Shown here: positions 17,606-26,390 of the stretch, piece after piece | Layout of the letters: every line of letters begins with the position of its first letter | Position numbering within the stretch: the first letter of the stretch is position 1 | Assembly: GCF_016093295.1 (NCBI RefSeq) | Contig: NZ_JAEDAL010000005.1 | Location: 124,001-188,000, forward strand | Reading direction: 5' to 3' | From: Inhella gelatinilytica | Lineage (GTDB): Bacteria; Pseudomonadota; Gammaproteobacteria; Burkholderiales; Burkholderiaceae_C | DNA: 64,000 bases | Position numbers and translations under genes: made by a program | The notes under the pieces: model-generated | Seen by the model: the letters and a program-made list of their open reading frames with translations, nothing else | Told to the model about the DNA's origin: nothing | Database searches by the model: none

Positions 17606-17675
17606 GCGTCACGCCGCCCCGACCGACGAGGTAGCGAAGGGGCGCCGCCGGGGAGCCCCCCGCTCGACAAAACCT

Positions 17676-20054
17676 TCAGGCCCCACCCGCCTGCCGAAAG
17701 GCCATCACCGCCTGGTTGCGCAGCGTGCGCAGCAAGGACAGCTCCTTCTCGTCCAGCTCGATCGAACCGGCCTGAGCGCGGTCGGCATAGATCATGGCGA
17801 ACGGCGCCCCTTTGACCATCAAGGGCAAGACCAGGAAGCTGCCTGCAGCGAACTGGCGACGCCACCACTCGGGCAGGCGCTGGGCCACCGTGCCGTGGGT
17901 GGTGTCGCTGATGAGGGTGTCCACACCTTTGAGGCAAACCGCCGCAAACAGATCCGGCGCCAGGCCCGGCGCTGGCTTCAACGGCACCTTGAATTGGGGC
18001 GTCAGGCTTTCGATGCCCTCGCCCATCCCAAATCGGCCCACCAGGGTGTCCGTACGGGCATCGCGCAACACAAAGAGCACCCGGCGCAGGTCCAGCGCGC
18101 GGTACATGGTTTCCAAAATCATGCGCAGTACCGAGCCCAGGTCATTGCTTTCGACCATCGCATCGGTGATGTCCTGAATGCCCGCCGCCAAATGCTGGGC
18201 GGCTTTTTCGCGCGCGTTGGCCGGCTCTTCATGAATCACTTTGGTGTCCATGACCAAAGTGGCCATTTCAGCGGCGGCCATGCCAGAACCATCCGCGGCC
18301 TCAACGGGCGGGGGCGCAATCAAGCGCTGCTCGGGCGCCCGCTTGTCGATGCGCAGCTCCATCACCTCGACCAAATCAGCCAGCCGCTGCTTGGCCTGAC
18401 CACAGGCTTCCTCAAACACCTTGCCGCTGAGTCGCAAGGCCTTGCTGCTGGATTCGGCCAACTGGGCGAGCTTGGACTGCACCCGCTCGGGTTCGGTGTG
18501 CAACATGGTGTCCGCCGCATCGTTGGCCAGGCGCCCCATCCAGCGTTGGCGCTCCACGGGCACCTCCAGCGGCCGATCCGGCGGCTCGCCATTGGGTTTG
18601 CGCATGGCTTGCGTGAGGCCGTCGGGCATGCCCCAGCGTTTGGCCACTGCCGCACCCAGTTCTTCGTAGGAGATACCCAGGGCCCGCGTGCTGGCCGTGG
18701 CCTCGCTCACCGGGGCCTGCGTCCCTTGGGCATCGCGCACCGTGCGGCGGACCTGCTGCGCCTCCTCGGGGAAATAGAACTCGGTCAGCATGCGCCCCAG
18801 GTTTTGGAACAGCGCCACAACGAACATCTCTTCGGCCTCCCGCGGCCGGTCCATCAGTTCCCGCGCCAAACTTCCTGCCATCAGGCTGCGCACAAATTCC
18901 GTCTTGAGTTGCGCCGCATGGGCGCGGTTCTCCATACGTTCCAGCAAGACCAAGGACAAGGCCAAGCTGCGAACCCCTCCAAAGCCCACCAAGGCCACCG
19001 CGCGGCTCACGGTGCTGATGTTTCCGCCCCCTGCATGCCGGAACTGGGCGGTATTGACCAAGCGCAGCAGCTTTTGGGTGAGCGCGACGTCTTTCAGAAT
19101 CTCATTCGCAAATCCCGACAGACTTTCGGTTTCCGAATGCGCCAGCCGTTGAATGCGCTCAATCGACGCCGACAGGCCCGGAAAGTCGGCCTTGGCTCGC
19201 ATGCGTCGCAACAGAAACTCGAGCGCCGCCGCCCCGGCCTCCTTATCGCCTTCACCTTGATCCTCTTGGGGAACGTGAAGCCAGTGCGTCAAGGCGTCAC
19301 GCATCGCCGCGGCGCTGTCCCAGCGCTTGGACGGGTCCCGCGCCATGCCCCGCTGAACGATGGCCCGCAGCGCATCGTCCATGTCGGCGTGCTTGACCTC
19401 GGGCAGTTCAAAGTCCTCGTCCAAGGTTCGGCGCAGGCTGCGCATGGCATTGCTGTCGCCATTGATGCGTCGGCCGCTGAGCAACTCTGCCAACATCATG
19501 GCGGCCGCGTATACATCCATGCGCGGCTGCGGCGCCTCACCCCGAGCCGCCTCCGGGGAGATGTAGCCCGGTGTGCCAACGATCCGAGCCTCCGAGTGAT
19601 CGGTCGCCCTTGCGGCAATCCCAAAGTCTGTCACTCGCGGATGTTGCTGGGGGTCGAGCAGCACATTGCCCGGCTTCAGATCACGGTGCACGACACCGGC
19701 GGCATGCGCACAGGCCAGCGCATCCAAGATCTGAATCATCAACTCCACCGCACGTCGAGGGGCTTGCGGGCCTTCACTCATCAAGCGGGTCAGCGTGCCC
19801 CCCCGGACCAACTCAAAGACCAGGGCCGGCTGTCCGTCAAAGCGATCGGCCTCGAAGACGGGCACGATCCCGGGATGGTTCAGACGGCTGACAGCGCGCC
19901 CTTCGTGCAACCAGGTGTTGACGTCGGCGTCCTCCGCGGTGAGCACTTTCAGCGCCACTTCGCGGTCCAAGCGCGGGTCATGCGCCAACCACACAGTGGC
20001 TTGGGCCCCTTCACCCAACTTGCGCACCAACTTGAACCGCCCCAGTGTTGCCAT
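17676..20054 (-). CDS. Serine/threonine protein kinase-HDOD-GAF fusion protein
   Basis: A 792-residue cytoplasmic signalling protein with three modules. Residues 1-260 are an intact Hanks-type kinase: glycine loop GEGAQATV (14-21), lysine K36 in VALKVL, catalytic HRDLKPGN (123-130), DFG (143-145) and GTPGYISPE. Residues about 280-490 are an HDOD domain (ILKDVALTQKLLRLVNTAQF, later VVALFQNLGRML). Residues about 640-785 are a GAF domain (TDAMVESNDLGSVLRMILETMYRAL, FLVLPLMVKGAPFAMIYADR). No transmembrane or PASTA segment is present, so sensing is probably through GAF. It follows a pseudokinase-HDOD gene by 37 bases on the same strand. Targets are unknown. Confidence 0.9.
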   Translation of the reverse strand: MATLGRFKLVRKLGEGAQATVWLAHDPRLDREVALKVLTAEDADVNTWLHEGRAVSRLNHPGIVPVFEADRFDGQPALVFELVRGGTLTRLMSEGPQAPRRAVELMIQILDALACAHAAGVVHRDLKPGNVLLDPQQHPRVTDFGIAARATDHSEARIVGTPGYISPEAARGEAPQPRMDVYAAAMMLAELLSGRRINGDSNAMRSLRRTLDEDFELPEVKHADMDDALRAIVQRGMARDPSKRWDSAAAMRDALTHWLHVPQEDQGEGDKEAGAAALEFLLRRMRAKADFPGLSASIERIQRLAHSETESLSGFANEILKDVALTQKLLRLVNTAQFRHAGGGNISTVSRAVALVGFGGVRSLALSLVLLERMENRAHAAQLKTEFVRSLMAGSLARELMDRPREAEEMFVVALFQNLGRMLTEFYFPEEAQQVRRTVRDAQGTQAPVSEATASTRALGISYEELGAAVAKRWGMPDGLTQAMRKPNGEPPDRPLEVPVERQRWMGRLANDAADTMLHTEPERVQSKLAQLAESSSKALRLSGKVFEEACGQAKQRLADLVEVMELRIDKRAPEQRLIAPPPVEAADGSGMAAAEMATLVMDTKVIHEEPANAREKAAQHLAAGIQDITDAMVESNDLGSVLRMILETMYRALDLRRVLFVLRDARTDTLVGRFGMGEGIESLTPQFKVPLKPAPGLAPDLFAAVCLKGVDTLISDTTHGTVAQRLPEWWRRQFAAGSFLVLPLMVKGAPFAMIYADRAQAGSIELDEKELSLLRTLRNQAVMAFRQAGGA

Positions 20055-20091
20055 GCCTCCCCCGTCTTCTTGTTCTCGACTCTAACGCCGC

Positions 20092-21804
20092 CTAGGCCAA
20101 GGTGTGCTGGATGGAGGCCTGCGCCGACTCCGGATAAACCGCCATGTGGACGACCTCCAAGCTCAGGCCCACCGTCCTGGCATAGCGGCGGGTGATCAGC
20201 TCCAAACCAATGCGGCGTCGCTTCAAATCCCGCTGAGCCAGGAGCGTGACCAACTCGTTGGCCATGGCGCAGATGAGCCGCAAACCGTCCAAATCTCCGC
20301 TGCCATGGGGTACGGGCTGCTCGGGGTCAGGGCGCCGAATCAACTGGGCAAACTCGTCCCCCAGGCCCCACGCGCGTAGCGCAGCCACCCCCAAGTCATC
20401 CAGCTCACACCCCAGCACGGCGAACGCGGCTTGGCGCTCACTCAACCCGCGCGGACTCGGCACGGCTTCGGTGGGTTCCGGCGCGACTTGAAGGCGGTCT
20501 ATTTGCTCGCTCTCGTCCGGCATGTGGTAGCTCGCTAGCAAGCGCCCCAAGTTTTGCCCCAATGCCGTCAGGCGCAGCATGTCTGGGTCATAGCCCCGTG
20601 GAGCCAGACGCTCGGCAATCTCCGCCGCTTTGTGCGCCCGCGCCACAGCTAGGCGCAAGCTCACCACCCGCTCCGGCGCCAACAAGCCGGGCCAGGGTCT
20701 CAGCGCTTGCGCAGCTGCGGACAGCTCTTTCAACCCGATCAGGGCCAACGCCTTTCCCACATTCAGAATGGCGCTGTAGCCGCTGCCGCCCTCCCGTCGA
20801 CGGGCGAGATTCACACGGCGCAGCACCTCCAAGCTCAGCGCCAGGTCTTGCATTACCAGACCCGTCAATTCACCGACATGGCGCCCTTCCAATCCCCCGG
20901 CCTGAATGCTCTTGAGCGCCTCCGGCCGCGTCACCGGCAAGCCGCCATAGCGCGTCAACCGGTCCAAGAGCCGCGCCACGGAGCCCCCTTCCGGGTTCTG
21001 GGCGCGCTCGCGCCAGCCTTCCAGCGCCCGCGCAAATGCCCATGCCTGCAAATACCGGTGCGTGGGCTGAGTGGCCGTGCTGCGATTCAAAATAGCCCGC
21101 AGCGCATCGTCAACCGGGTGGGTGCTTTCGAATCCGAGACGAACGATTTCCGGCCCGTGGGGAGGCATGCGCAGCAGGGTTTCGCGTGTGTCCGTGCACT
21201 CCAGCGGCGCCCGTCCGCCCACCAGTCGGTTGGCGAGCAAGCCCACACACAGCACGTCTTCCAGGGCTTCGCCCTGGCGGCGACGCCGCGCTTCAGCGCT
21301 CTCCTCCCACTGGGCCCCCAGCAGCCCCAGGCCGAGCACAAAGGCCCGCCCCTCGTCCCCCAGAACGACCGTAAAGGGCTGCAGATCGCCATGCGTGAAG
21401 CCGGCGTCATGAACAATCCCCAGCGCCTGCAACAGACGCTCGAGCCAGCGAGACGCCTCAACCCCGGTGGGGGCTTTGTGACTGACCAGCCATTCAGTCA
21501 AGGTCTGACCCAGGCTGCGGGCATAGGCCAAATAGGGCAGACCATCCGCAAAGCCGGTATCGGCCGGCGTCGGCAAGCCCGGGTGCTCCAGTCGCGTCGC
21601 CTGCCGGGCCGCAGCCAGCCAGGCACCCGGATCAACCGGCCGATGGCGGGGCAAAACCAACAGCAAGTCCTGCCGGTTCCGTGAGTCGGCCACCTGCCAC
21701 ACCATGCTGCGTTCGCTCTTGCCAAGCAAGCGGCGCAGTTCAAACGGCCCGAGTAGACGCGGGGCCGGTGGGGGCGATGCTGAAGGGCTTGAGGAGTCCA
21801 CCAT
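20092..21804 (-). CDS. Pseudokinase-HDOD protein
   Basis: A 570-residue relative of the kinase-HDOD protein downstream, without the GAF module. Residues about 20-270 keep the kinase fold order, but the catalytic residues are gone. The VALKVL lysine is V50 (LLLVLP), HRDLKPGN reads HGDLQPFT (138-145) and the DFG segment reads LGL. The glycine loop LLGKSERSMVW is also poor. An HDOD domain follows at about 295-500 (VMQDLALSLEVLRRVNLARR, LTALGQNLGRLLASY). It is expected to be inactive as a kinase and to act as scaffold or regulator, possibly of the neighbouring active kinase. It starts 54 bases after hrpA on the same strand. Confidence 0.85.
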   Translation of the reverse strand: MVDSSSPSASPPPAPRLLGPFELRRLLGKSERSMVWQVADSRNRQDLLLVLPRHRPVDPGAWLAAARQATRLEHPGLPTPADTGFADGLPYLAYARSLGQTLTEWLVSHKAPTGVEASRWLERLLQALGIVHDAGFTHGDLQPFTVVLGDEGRAFVLGLGLLGAQWEESAEARRRRQGEALEDVLCVGLLANRLVGGRAPLECTDTRETLLRMPPHGPEIVRLGFESTHPVDDALRAILNRSTATQPTHRYLQAWAFARALEGWRERAQNPEGGSVARLLDRLTRYGGLPVTRPEALKSIQAGGLEGRHVGELTGLVMQDLALSLEVLRRVNLARRREGGSGYSAILNVGKALALIGLKELSAAAQALRPWPGLLAPERVVSLRLAVARAHKAAEIAERLAPRGYDPDMLRLTALGQNLGRLLASYHMPDESEQIDRLQVAPEPTEAVPSPRGLSERQAAFAVLGCELDDLGVAALRAWGLGDEFAQLIRRPDPEQPVPHGSGDLDGLRLICAMANELVTLLAQRDLKRRRIGLELITRRYARTVGLSLEVVHMAVYPESAQASIQHTLA

Positions 21805-21858
21805 GAAGACGAATTAAACACTGGCCACCAGCGGTCACTTGCAGCGAAGAAGCAAGGA

Positions 21859-24800
21859 TCAACCCTGCATCTGCTGCCAAACCTTTTCGAGCCGCTTGAC
21901 AGACACCGGCTGCGGCGTCCGCAGCTCCTGGGCAAACAGGCTGACCCGCAGTTCTTCGAGTTGCCAGCGGAATTCGTCCAAGCGCGGATCGGGCGTGCCT
22001 CGGCGCTCTGCGACGCGGCGCTGCCAGCGCTGCTCCAGCGGGCGCAGTTCGCTGAGGAGTCGGGCATCGCGCTCCAAGTCGGCTCGGCACTTGTCCAGCC
22101 GCACTTGGATGGCCTTGAGGTAGCGAGCGAAGTGTTGAAGCTGGGCCCACGGCGTTCGCACCAAAAATTGTTTAGGCAGGAGGCGGTCCAGCTGGGACTG
22201 GATGTCCTCCGCCACCTCTTTGGGCGCCCGGGCATCCTTCAGTTTTCGCAGCGTGGCCTGGAACTCGACCAACACGGTCCCAGCCAAGCGCACCACTTCC
22301 TGGGCGATGAGCACCAAGCGGGGCCGCCCTTCGTTCATCCGGGTCTGGAACTCCGCGGCGGTGGTGGGCAGCGGGTCGGCTGCAAAGGCCCGGTCCAAAG
22401 CCAAGTTGAGTACCTGGGCACGCAATTCCTCCACCGTACCCAAGCTCATAAACGCCACGCCGAGCTTCAAGAAGTCGGCGCCCAGGTTCTTCTCCAGCCC
22501 CTTGAGCGGCTCTTTCAACTGCAAGGCAAACAGCCGCAGGAGCCCGTGCCGATGCAAGGCCTGCGCCGACTCGGGTTCATCAAACACTTCGATTTCGACG
22601 TGACTGCCCTTGTCGATTAGCGCCGGGAAGCCAATCAAGCTTTGGCTGCCGCGCCGGATCTCCAAGAGCTCCGGCAGTTCACCAAAGGACCAATCGGTAT
22701 AGCGCGGCGTGCCCTCCACCGGCGCGGGCGCGGCAGGGGCGTGCCCACTGGACGCCTTGCTTGGCGCACCCTGGGATCGCGCATCGGTCAAGGGCGCGGA
22801 CGGCTGGGCCGCCTGAGCCGCGTTCGAAGCGAGTTTCAAGGCCGCCAGGGCCTGAAAACTCGACCGGGCCAAGCCACTGAACTCGGCTTTCAAGGCAGCC
22901 AAATGACGCCCCATGCCCAGCTGGCGGCCATGTTCGTCCACGATCCGCAGGTTCATGAACAGGTGGGGGCTCAACAGCTCGAGCTTGAAGTCCGCTCGCG
23001 TCAGGGGCAGCTGCACGCGCTGTTTGATCGCGGCCAACAAGCCGTCGATCAGCGAGCCCTCACCAAAAGGAGTGGCGGCAACAAACTCGGTGACAAACGC
23101 CGGAACCGGTGCCAATCGGGCACGGGGTTTCTGCGGCAGCGCCTTGATGAGGGCGGTGACCTTGGCCTCCACCAAGCCGGGTACCAACCACTCGCAAGCC
23201 GCATCGCTCACCGGGTTGAGGGCAAACACCGGGATCGTGACCGTCAGCCCATCGCGCGCGTCACCCGGATCGTGCAGGTATTCGCAGCGGCAATCCACGC
23301 CACCCAGGCGCAGCATCTTGGGAAAGGCATCGCTGGTGATGCCCGCCGCCTCATGACGCATCAAGTCTTCACGGCTGAAGTGCAGCAGCTTGGGCGCCTC
23401 CTTCACCGCTGAGCGATACCAGCGCTCCAACGTGGCCGTCGAACATACAAAGTCAGGGATGTGCGCGTCGTAGAACAGGTAGATCAATTCATCGTCCACC
23501 AGGACGTCTTGCCGACGGGCCTTGTGCTCCAGGCGCTCGACCTCGGCCACGCGCTTGGCGTTGTGGGCCAAGAACGGCAAGTCCGATTCCATCTCGCCAG
23601 CCACCAGCCCATCCCGGATGAAAATTTCTCGGGCTTTTGCAGCGTCCAGGCGGCCGAAATTCACCCGTTTGCCTTGGTACAGCGTCAGTCCATAGAGCGT
23701 TCCCCGCTCCAGCGCCACCACTTCGCCAGCCTTTTTCTCCCAGTGCGGCTCCGACAGCGAGGTCTTGAGCAAATGCCCGCATTGCGCGAGCACCCAGGCC
23801 GGGTCGATGTTGGCGAGCCCGCGACCCCACAGGCGTGAAGTCTCCACGAGCTCCGACGCCAACACCCAGCGCCCCGGCTTCTTGCTCAGGTGGGCGCCCG
23901 GCCAGGGCCAAAATTTGATACCCCGGGCCCCAACGTACGCATTGGTGTCTTCGGTCTCGCTTTTCAGGCCGATATTCCCGAGCAAGCCGGCGAGCAGGGC
24001 CCTGTGAAGCTGCTCATACGTGGCTTCGCTTTCATTGAGGCGCCAGCCCTGCTCCGCCACCACGCTGTGGAGCTGCTGGTGAATGTCACGCCATTCCCGC
24101 ACCCGCCGTGGGTTGATGAAATGCTCTCGCAGCAGGGCTTCGTGCTTGCGGTGGCTGAGCTTGTGTTGCCCCTCACCCCCTCGAGAGGTTTCCAGCCACT
24201 TCCACAGTTTGAGCAAGCCCGTGAATTCGCTCTTTTCGTCGTCAAAGGGCTTGTGCTTGGCATCCGCCTGGCTGGCGCTCTCGGGTGGGCGGTCACGGAC
24301 ATCCTGGCTGCTCAGGCTGGACGCAATGATCAGCATTTCGGTCAGCGCTTGGCTGTCTCGAGCGGCCAGCAACATGCGCCCCACCCGCGGGTCCAGCGGC
24401 AGCTTGGCCAATTGCAAGCCGATGTCTGTGAGCTCGTTCTTCTCGTCGACGGCGCCCAGTTCGGCCAACAATTGATAGCCGTCCGCGATGGCCTTCCCCG
24501 GTGGCGCCTCCAGGAAGGGGAAATCCTCCACAGCGCCCAGGCCCAGGGACTTCATCCGAAGAATCACCCCAGCCAGTGAGCTGCGCAGGATTTCGGGGTC
24601 GGTGAAACGCGCCCGTTGGGCGAACTCTTGTTCACCATAGAGGCGCACGCAAATGCCGTTGGAGACCCGACCGCAGCGGCCCGCCCGCTGGTTGGCCGCA
24701 GCTTGGCTGATCGGCTCGATCTGCAGCTGCTCGACCTTGTTGCGGTAGCTGTAGCGTTTAACCCGCGCCGTCCCCGCGTCAATGACGAACCGAATGCCCG

Positions 24801-25830
24801 GAACCGTCAACGAGGTCTCTGCCACATTGGTGGCCAGGACGATGCGTGGGGCGCCATGGGGCTGGAAAATCTTGTCCTGATCTTGCTGGCTTAGTCGGGC
24901 AAAGAGCGGCAAAACGTCCACACCCGGCGGATGATGACCTCGCAGGGTCTCGGCCACTTCGCGAATTTCACGCTCCCCCGGCAGGAACACCAAGCAGTCG
25001 CCGGGACCGCTGCGCCACAGCTCATCCACGGCATCGCGGATGGCATCGGCCAGGCCGTAATCCTTCTTTTCCTCGAAGGGTCGCCACCGCTGCTCCACGG
25101 GGTACAAGCGCCCACTGACTTGTATGACCGGTGCTGGGCCCCGCTTGGACTCGAAATGGCGGGCGAACCGCTCGGCGTCGATGGTGGCGGAGGTCACCAC
25201 AATCTTCAGATCGGGTCGGCGCGGCAGGATGTTCTTGAGGTATCCCAGCAAGAAATCGATATTGAGGCTGCGCTCATGAGCCTCGTCAATGATGAGCGTG
25301 TCGTAGCGTTTGAGCAGCGGATCGGTTTGCGTCTCAGCCAGCAAGATGCCGTCGGTCATCAGCTTCACCGACGCGCCGGGCTGCAGTCGGTCGTTGAAGC
25401 GGATCTTGTAGCCCACCACCTCACCCAAGGGCGAGTTCAACTCTTCGGCGATTCGCTTGGCCACGCTCGTGGCCGCCAGTCGGCGCGGCTGGGTGTGGCC
25501 AATCAACCGCCCCCCATTGCCCGTGCCCCGGCCCAAAGCCAGTGCAATCTTGGGCAACTGCGTGGTCTTCCCCGAGCCGGTTTCACCGCACACGATGACC
25601 ACCTGATGGCTGCGCAGGGCTGCCGCGATTTCCTCCCTGCGGCCGCTGACCGGCAGCGATTCCGGGAAGGAAATCGGCGGGATGGGCGTCGCAGGGGCAG
25701 CCGGCCGGCGCTCAGCGCCGCTGCGGGGTTCGGTCGCGCGGGGGAGCGCCGACTGGGCCTCCAGTTTGGGGCGGCGTTCAACGGAAACAGCCGGCGGGGC
25801 GCGCCGGCTGTGGGGCTTGTCGTCATTCAT
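21859..25830 (-). CDS. hrpA: ATP-dependent RNA helicase HrpA
   Basis: A DEAH-box helicase of 1323 residues; in E. coli HrpA resolves stalled or collided ribosomes on mRNA. Walker A GETGSGKTTQLPK, the DEAH box IDEAHERSLN, motif III SATIDAERF and motif VI QRAGRCGR are all present. They are followed by HA2/OB-fold regions and the long DUF3418-type C-terminus typical of HrpA. The start at 25830 (MNDDKPHSRR) was chosen because the conserved part begins about 80 residues in and the frame further upstream overlaps the VOC gene. It is upstream of, and co-directional with, the two HDOD signalling genes. Confidence 0.95.
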   Translation of the reverse strand: MNDDKPHSRRAPPAVSVERRPKLEAQSALPRATEPRSGAERRPAAPATPIPPISFPESLPVSGRREEIAAALRSHQVVIVCGETGSGKTTQLPKIALALGRGTGNGGRLIGHTQPRRLAATSVAKRIAEELNSPLGEVVGYKIRFNDRLQPGASVKLMTDGILLAETQTDPLLKRYDTLIIDEAHERSLNIDFLLGYLKNILPRRPDLKIVVTSATIDAERFARHFESKRGPAPVIQVSGRLYPVEQRWRPFEEKKDYGLADAIRDAVDELWRSGPGDCLVFLPGEREIREVAETLRGHHPPGVDVLPLFARLSQQDQDKIFQPHGAPRIVLATNVAETSLTVPGIRFVIDAGTARVKRYSYRNKVEQLQIEPISQAAANQRAGRCGRVSNGICVRLYGEQEFAQRARFTDPEILRSSLAGVILRMKSLGLGAVEDFPFLEAPPGKAIADGYQLLAELGAVDEKNELTDIGLQLAKLPLDPRVGRMLLAARDSQALTEMLIIASSLSSQDVRDRPPESASQADAKHKPFDDEKSEFTGLLKLWKWLETSRGGEGQHKLSHRKHEALLREHFINPRRVREWRDIHQQLHSVVAEQGWRLNESEATYEQLHRALLAGLLGNIGLKSETEDTNAYVGARGIKFWPWPGAHLSKKPGRWVLASELVETSRLWGRGLANIDPAWVLAQCGHLLKTSLSEPHWEKKAGEVVALERGTLYGLTLYQGKRVNFGRLDAAKAREIFIRDGLVAGEMESDLPFLAHNAKRVAEVERLEHKARRQDVLVDDELIYLFYDAHIPDFVCSTATLERWYRSAVKEAPKLLHFSREDLMRHEAAGITSDAFPKMLRLGGVDCRCEYLHDPGDARDGLTVTIPVFALNPVSDAACEWLVPGLVEAKVTALIKALPQKPRARLAPVPAFVTEFVAATPFGEGSLIDGLLAAIKQRVQLPLTRADFKLELLSPHLFMNLRIVDEHGRQLGMGRHLAALKAEFSGLARSSFQALAALKLASNAAQAAQPSAPLTDARSQGAPSKASSGHAPAAPAPVEGTPRYTDWSFGELPELLEIRRGSQSLIGFPALIDKGSHVEIEVFDEPESAQALHRHGLLRLFALQLKEPLKGLEKNLGADFLKLGVAFMSLGTVEELRAQVLNLALDRAFAADPLPTTAAEFQTRMNEGRPRLVLIAQEVVRLAGTVLVEFQATLRKLKDARAPKEVAEDIQSQLDRLLPKQFLVRTPWAQLQHFARYLKAIQVRLDKCRADLERDARLLSELRPLEQRWQRRVAERRGTPDPRLDEFRWQLEELRVSLFAQELRTPQPVSVKRLEKVWQQMQG

Positions 25831-25870
25831 GGCAGGCGCATTGTCCCGCCTCTGACGCCCGGGAAGGGGG

Positions 25871-26275
25871 TCAGCTTTGGGGGCTGTAAGCAATGACCTG
25901 GAACACCGCCCCCTGCGGATCCTGCAGGACGGCCATCCGTCCGACATTGGGAATGTCAAATGGCGGCGCCAGCACTTTGCCGCCCAATTTCTCGGCCTGC
26001 GCGGCCGTGGCATCAGCGTCCGCCACGGTCACATATGTGCCCCAACTGGGCGGCATGTCCTCACAGCCCGGCTGGGGCGCCATCAGGCCACCAATAGGGG
26101 CCTCGCCCACTTGGATGAGGTGATACGGGCCAGACCCCATATCCAGGGTCTGAAAGGTCCACCCCAGCAGGCCGCCATAGAACTCGCAGGCCGCTGCGGG
26201 GTTCGGCGTCGTCAACTCGTTCCAACTGAAAGCACCCGGCGTGGCGTAAATGTCTTTGAAGTCCTTCATGGGCAA
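25871..26275 (-). CDS. VOC superfamily (glyoxalase-like) protein
   Basis: A 134-residue protein of the vicinal-oxygen-chelate fold, with the paired beta-alpha-beta-beta-beta units of the family. Its pattern GAFSWNELTTPNPAAACEFYGGLLGWTF, WGTYVTVADADATAAQAEKLGGKV and AVLQDPQGAVFQVIAY matches the CFP32/27 kDa-antigen-like subgroup. Substrates of that subgroup are mostly undefined. A start at 26269 (MKDFKD) is an alternative to 26275. The hrpA gene follows after 40 bases; argA is divergent, with 115 bases between them. Confidence 0.85.
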   Translation of the reverse strand: MPMKDFKDIYATPGAFSWNELTTPNPAAACEFYGGLLGWTFQTLDMGSGPYHLIQVGEAPIGGLMAPQPGCEDMPPSWGTYVTVADADATAAQAEKLGGKVLAPPFDIPNVGRMAVLQDPQGAVFQVIAYSPQS

Positions 26276-26390
26276 GCCTCAAATGAATGGCAGAAGGCAT
26301 GGATGCTGTCACGGGGAATCTCTGTCGAAAAGAGGCCAAACGTCATGCCGCACAATGGTTACCCCACCCCTTTCTTGTTGAGTTCGGCGC

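Noticed and set aside
17606-17675. GC-rich hairpin as terminator between the kinase remnant and the kinase-HDOD-GAF gene
   Set aside because: Only a five-base stem with an eleven-base loop and no T-run, so not reported as a feature.
17382-20195. A 937-codon plus-strand reading frame opposite the kinase-HDOD-GAF gene
   Set aside because: It has no recognisable motif, and the minus strand has complete kinase, HDOD and GAF domains. Long antisense frames are common in GC-rich genes.
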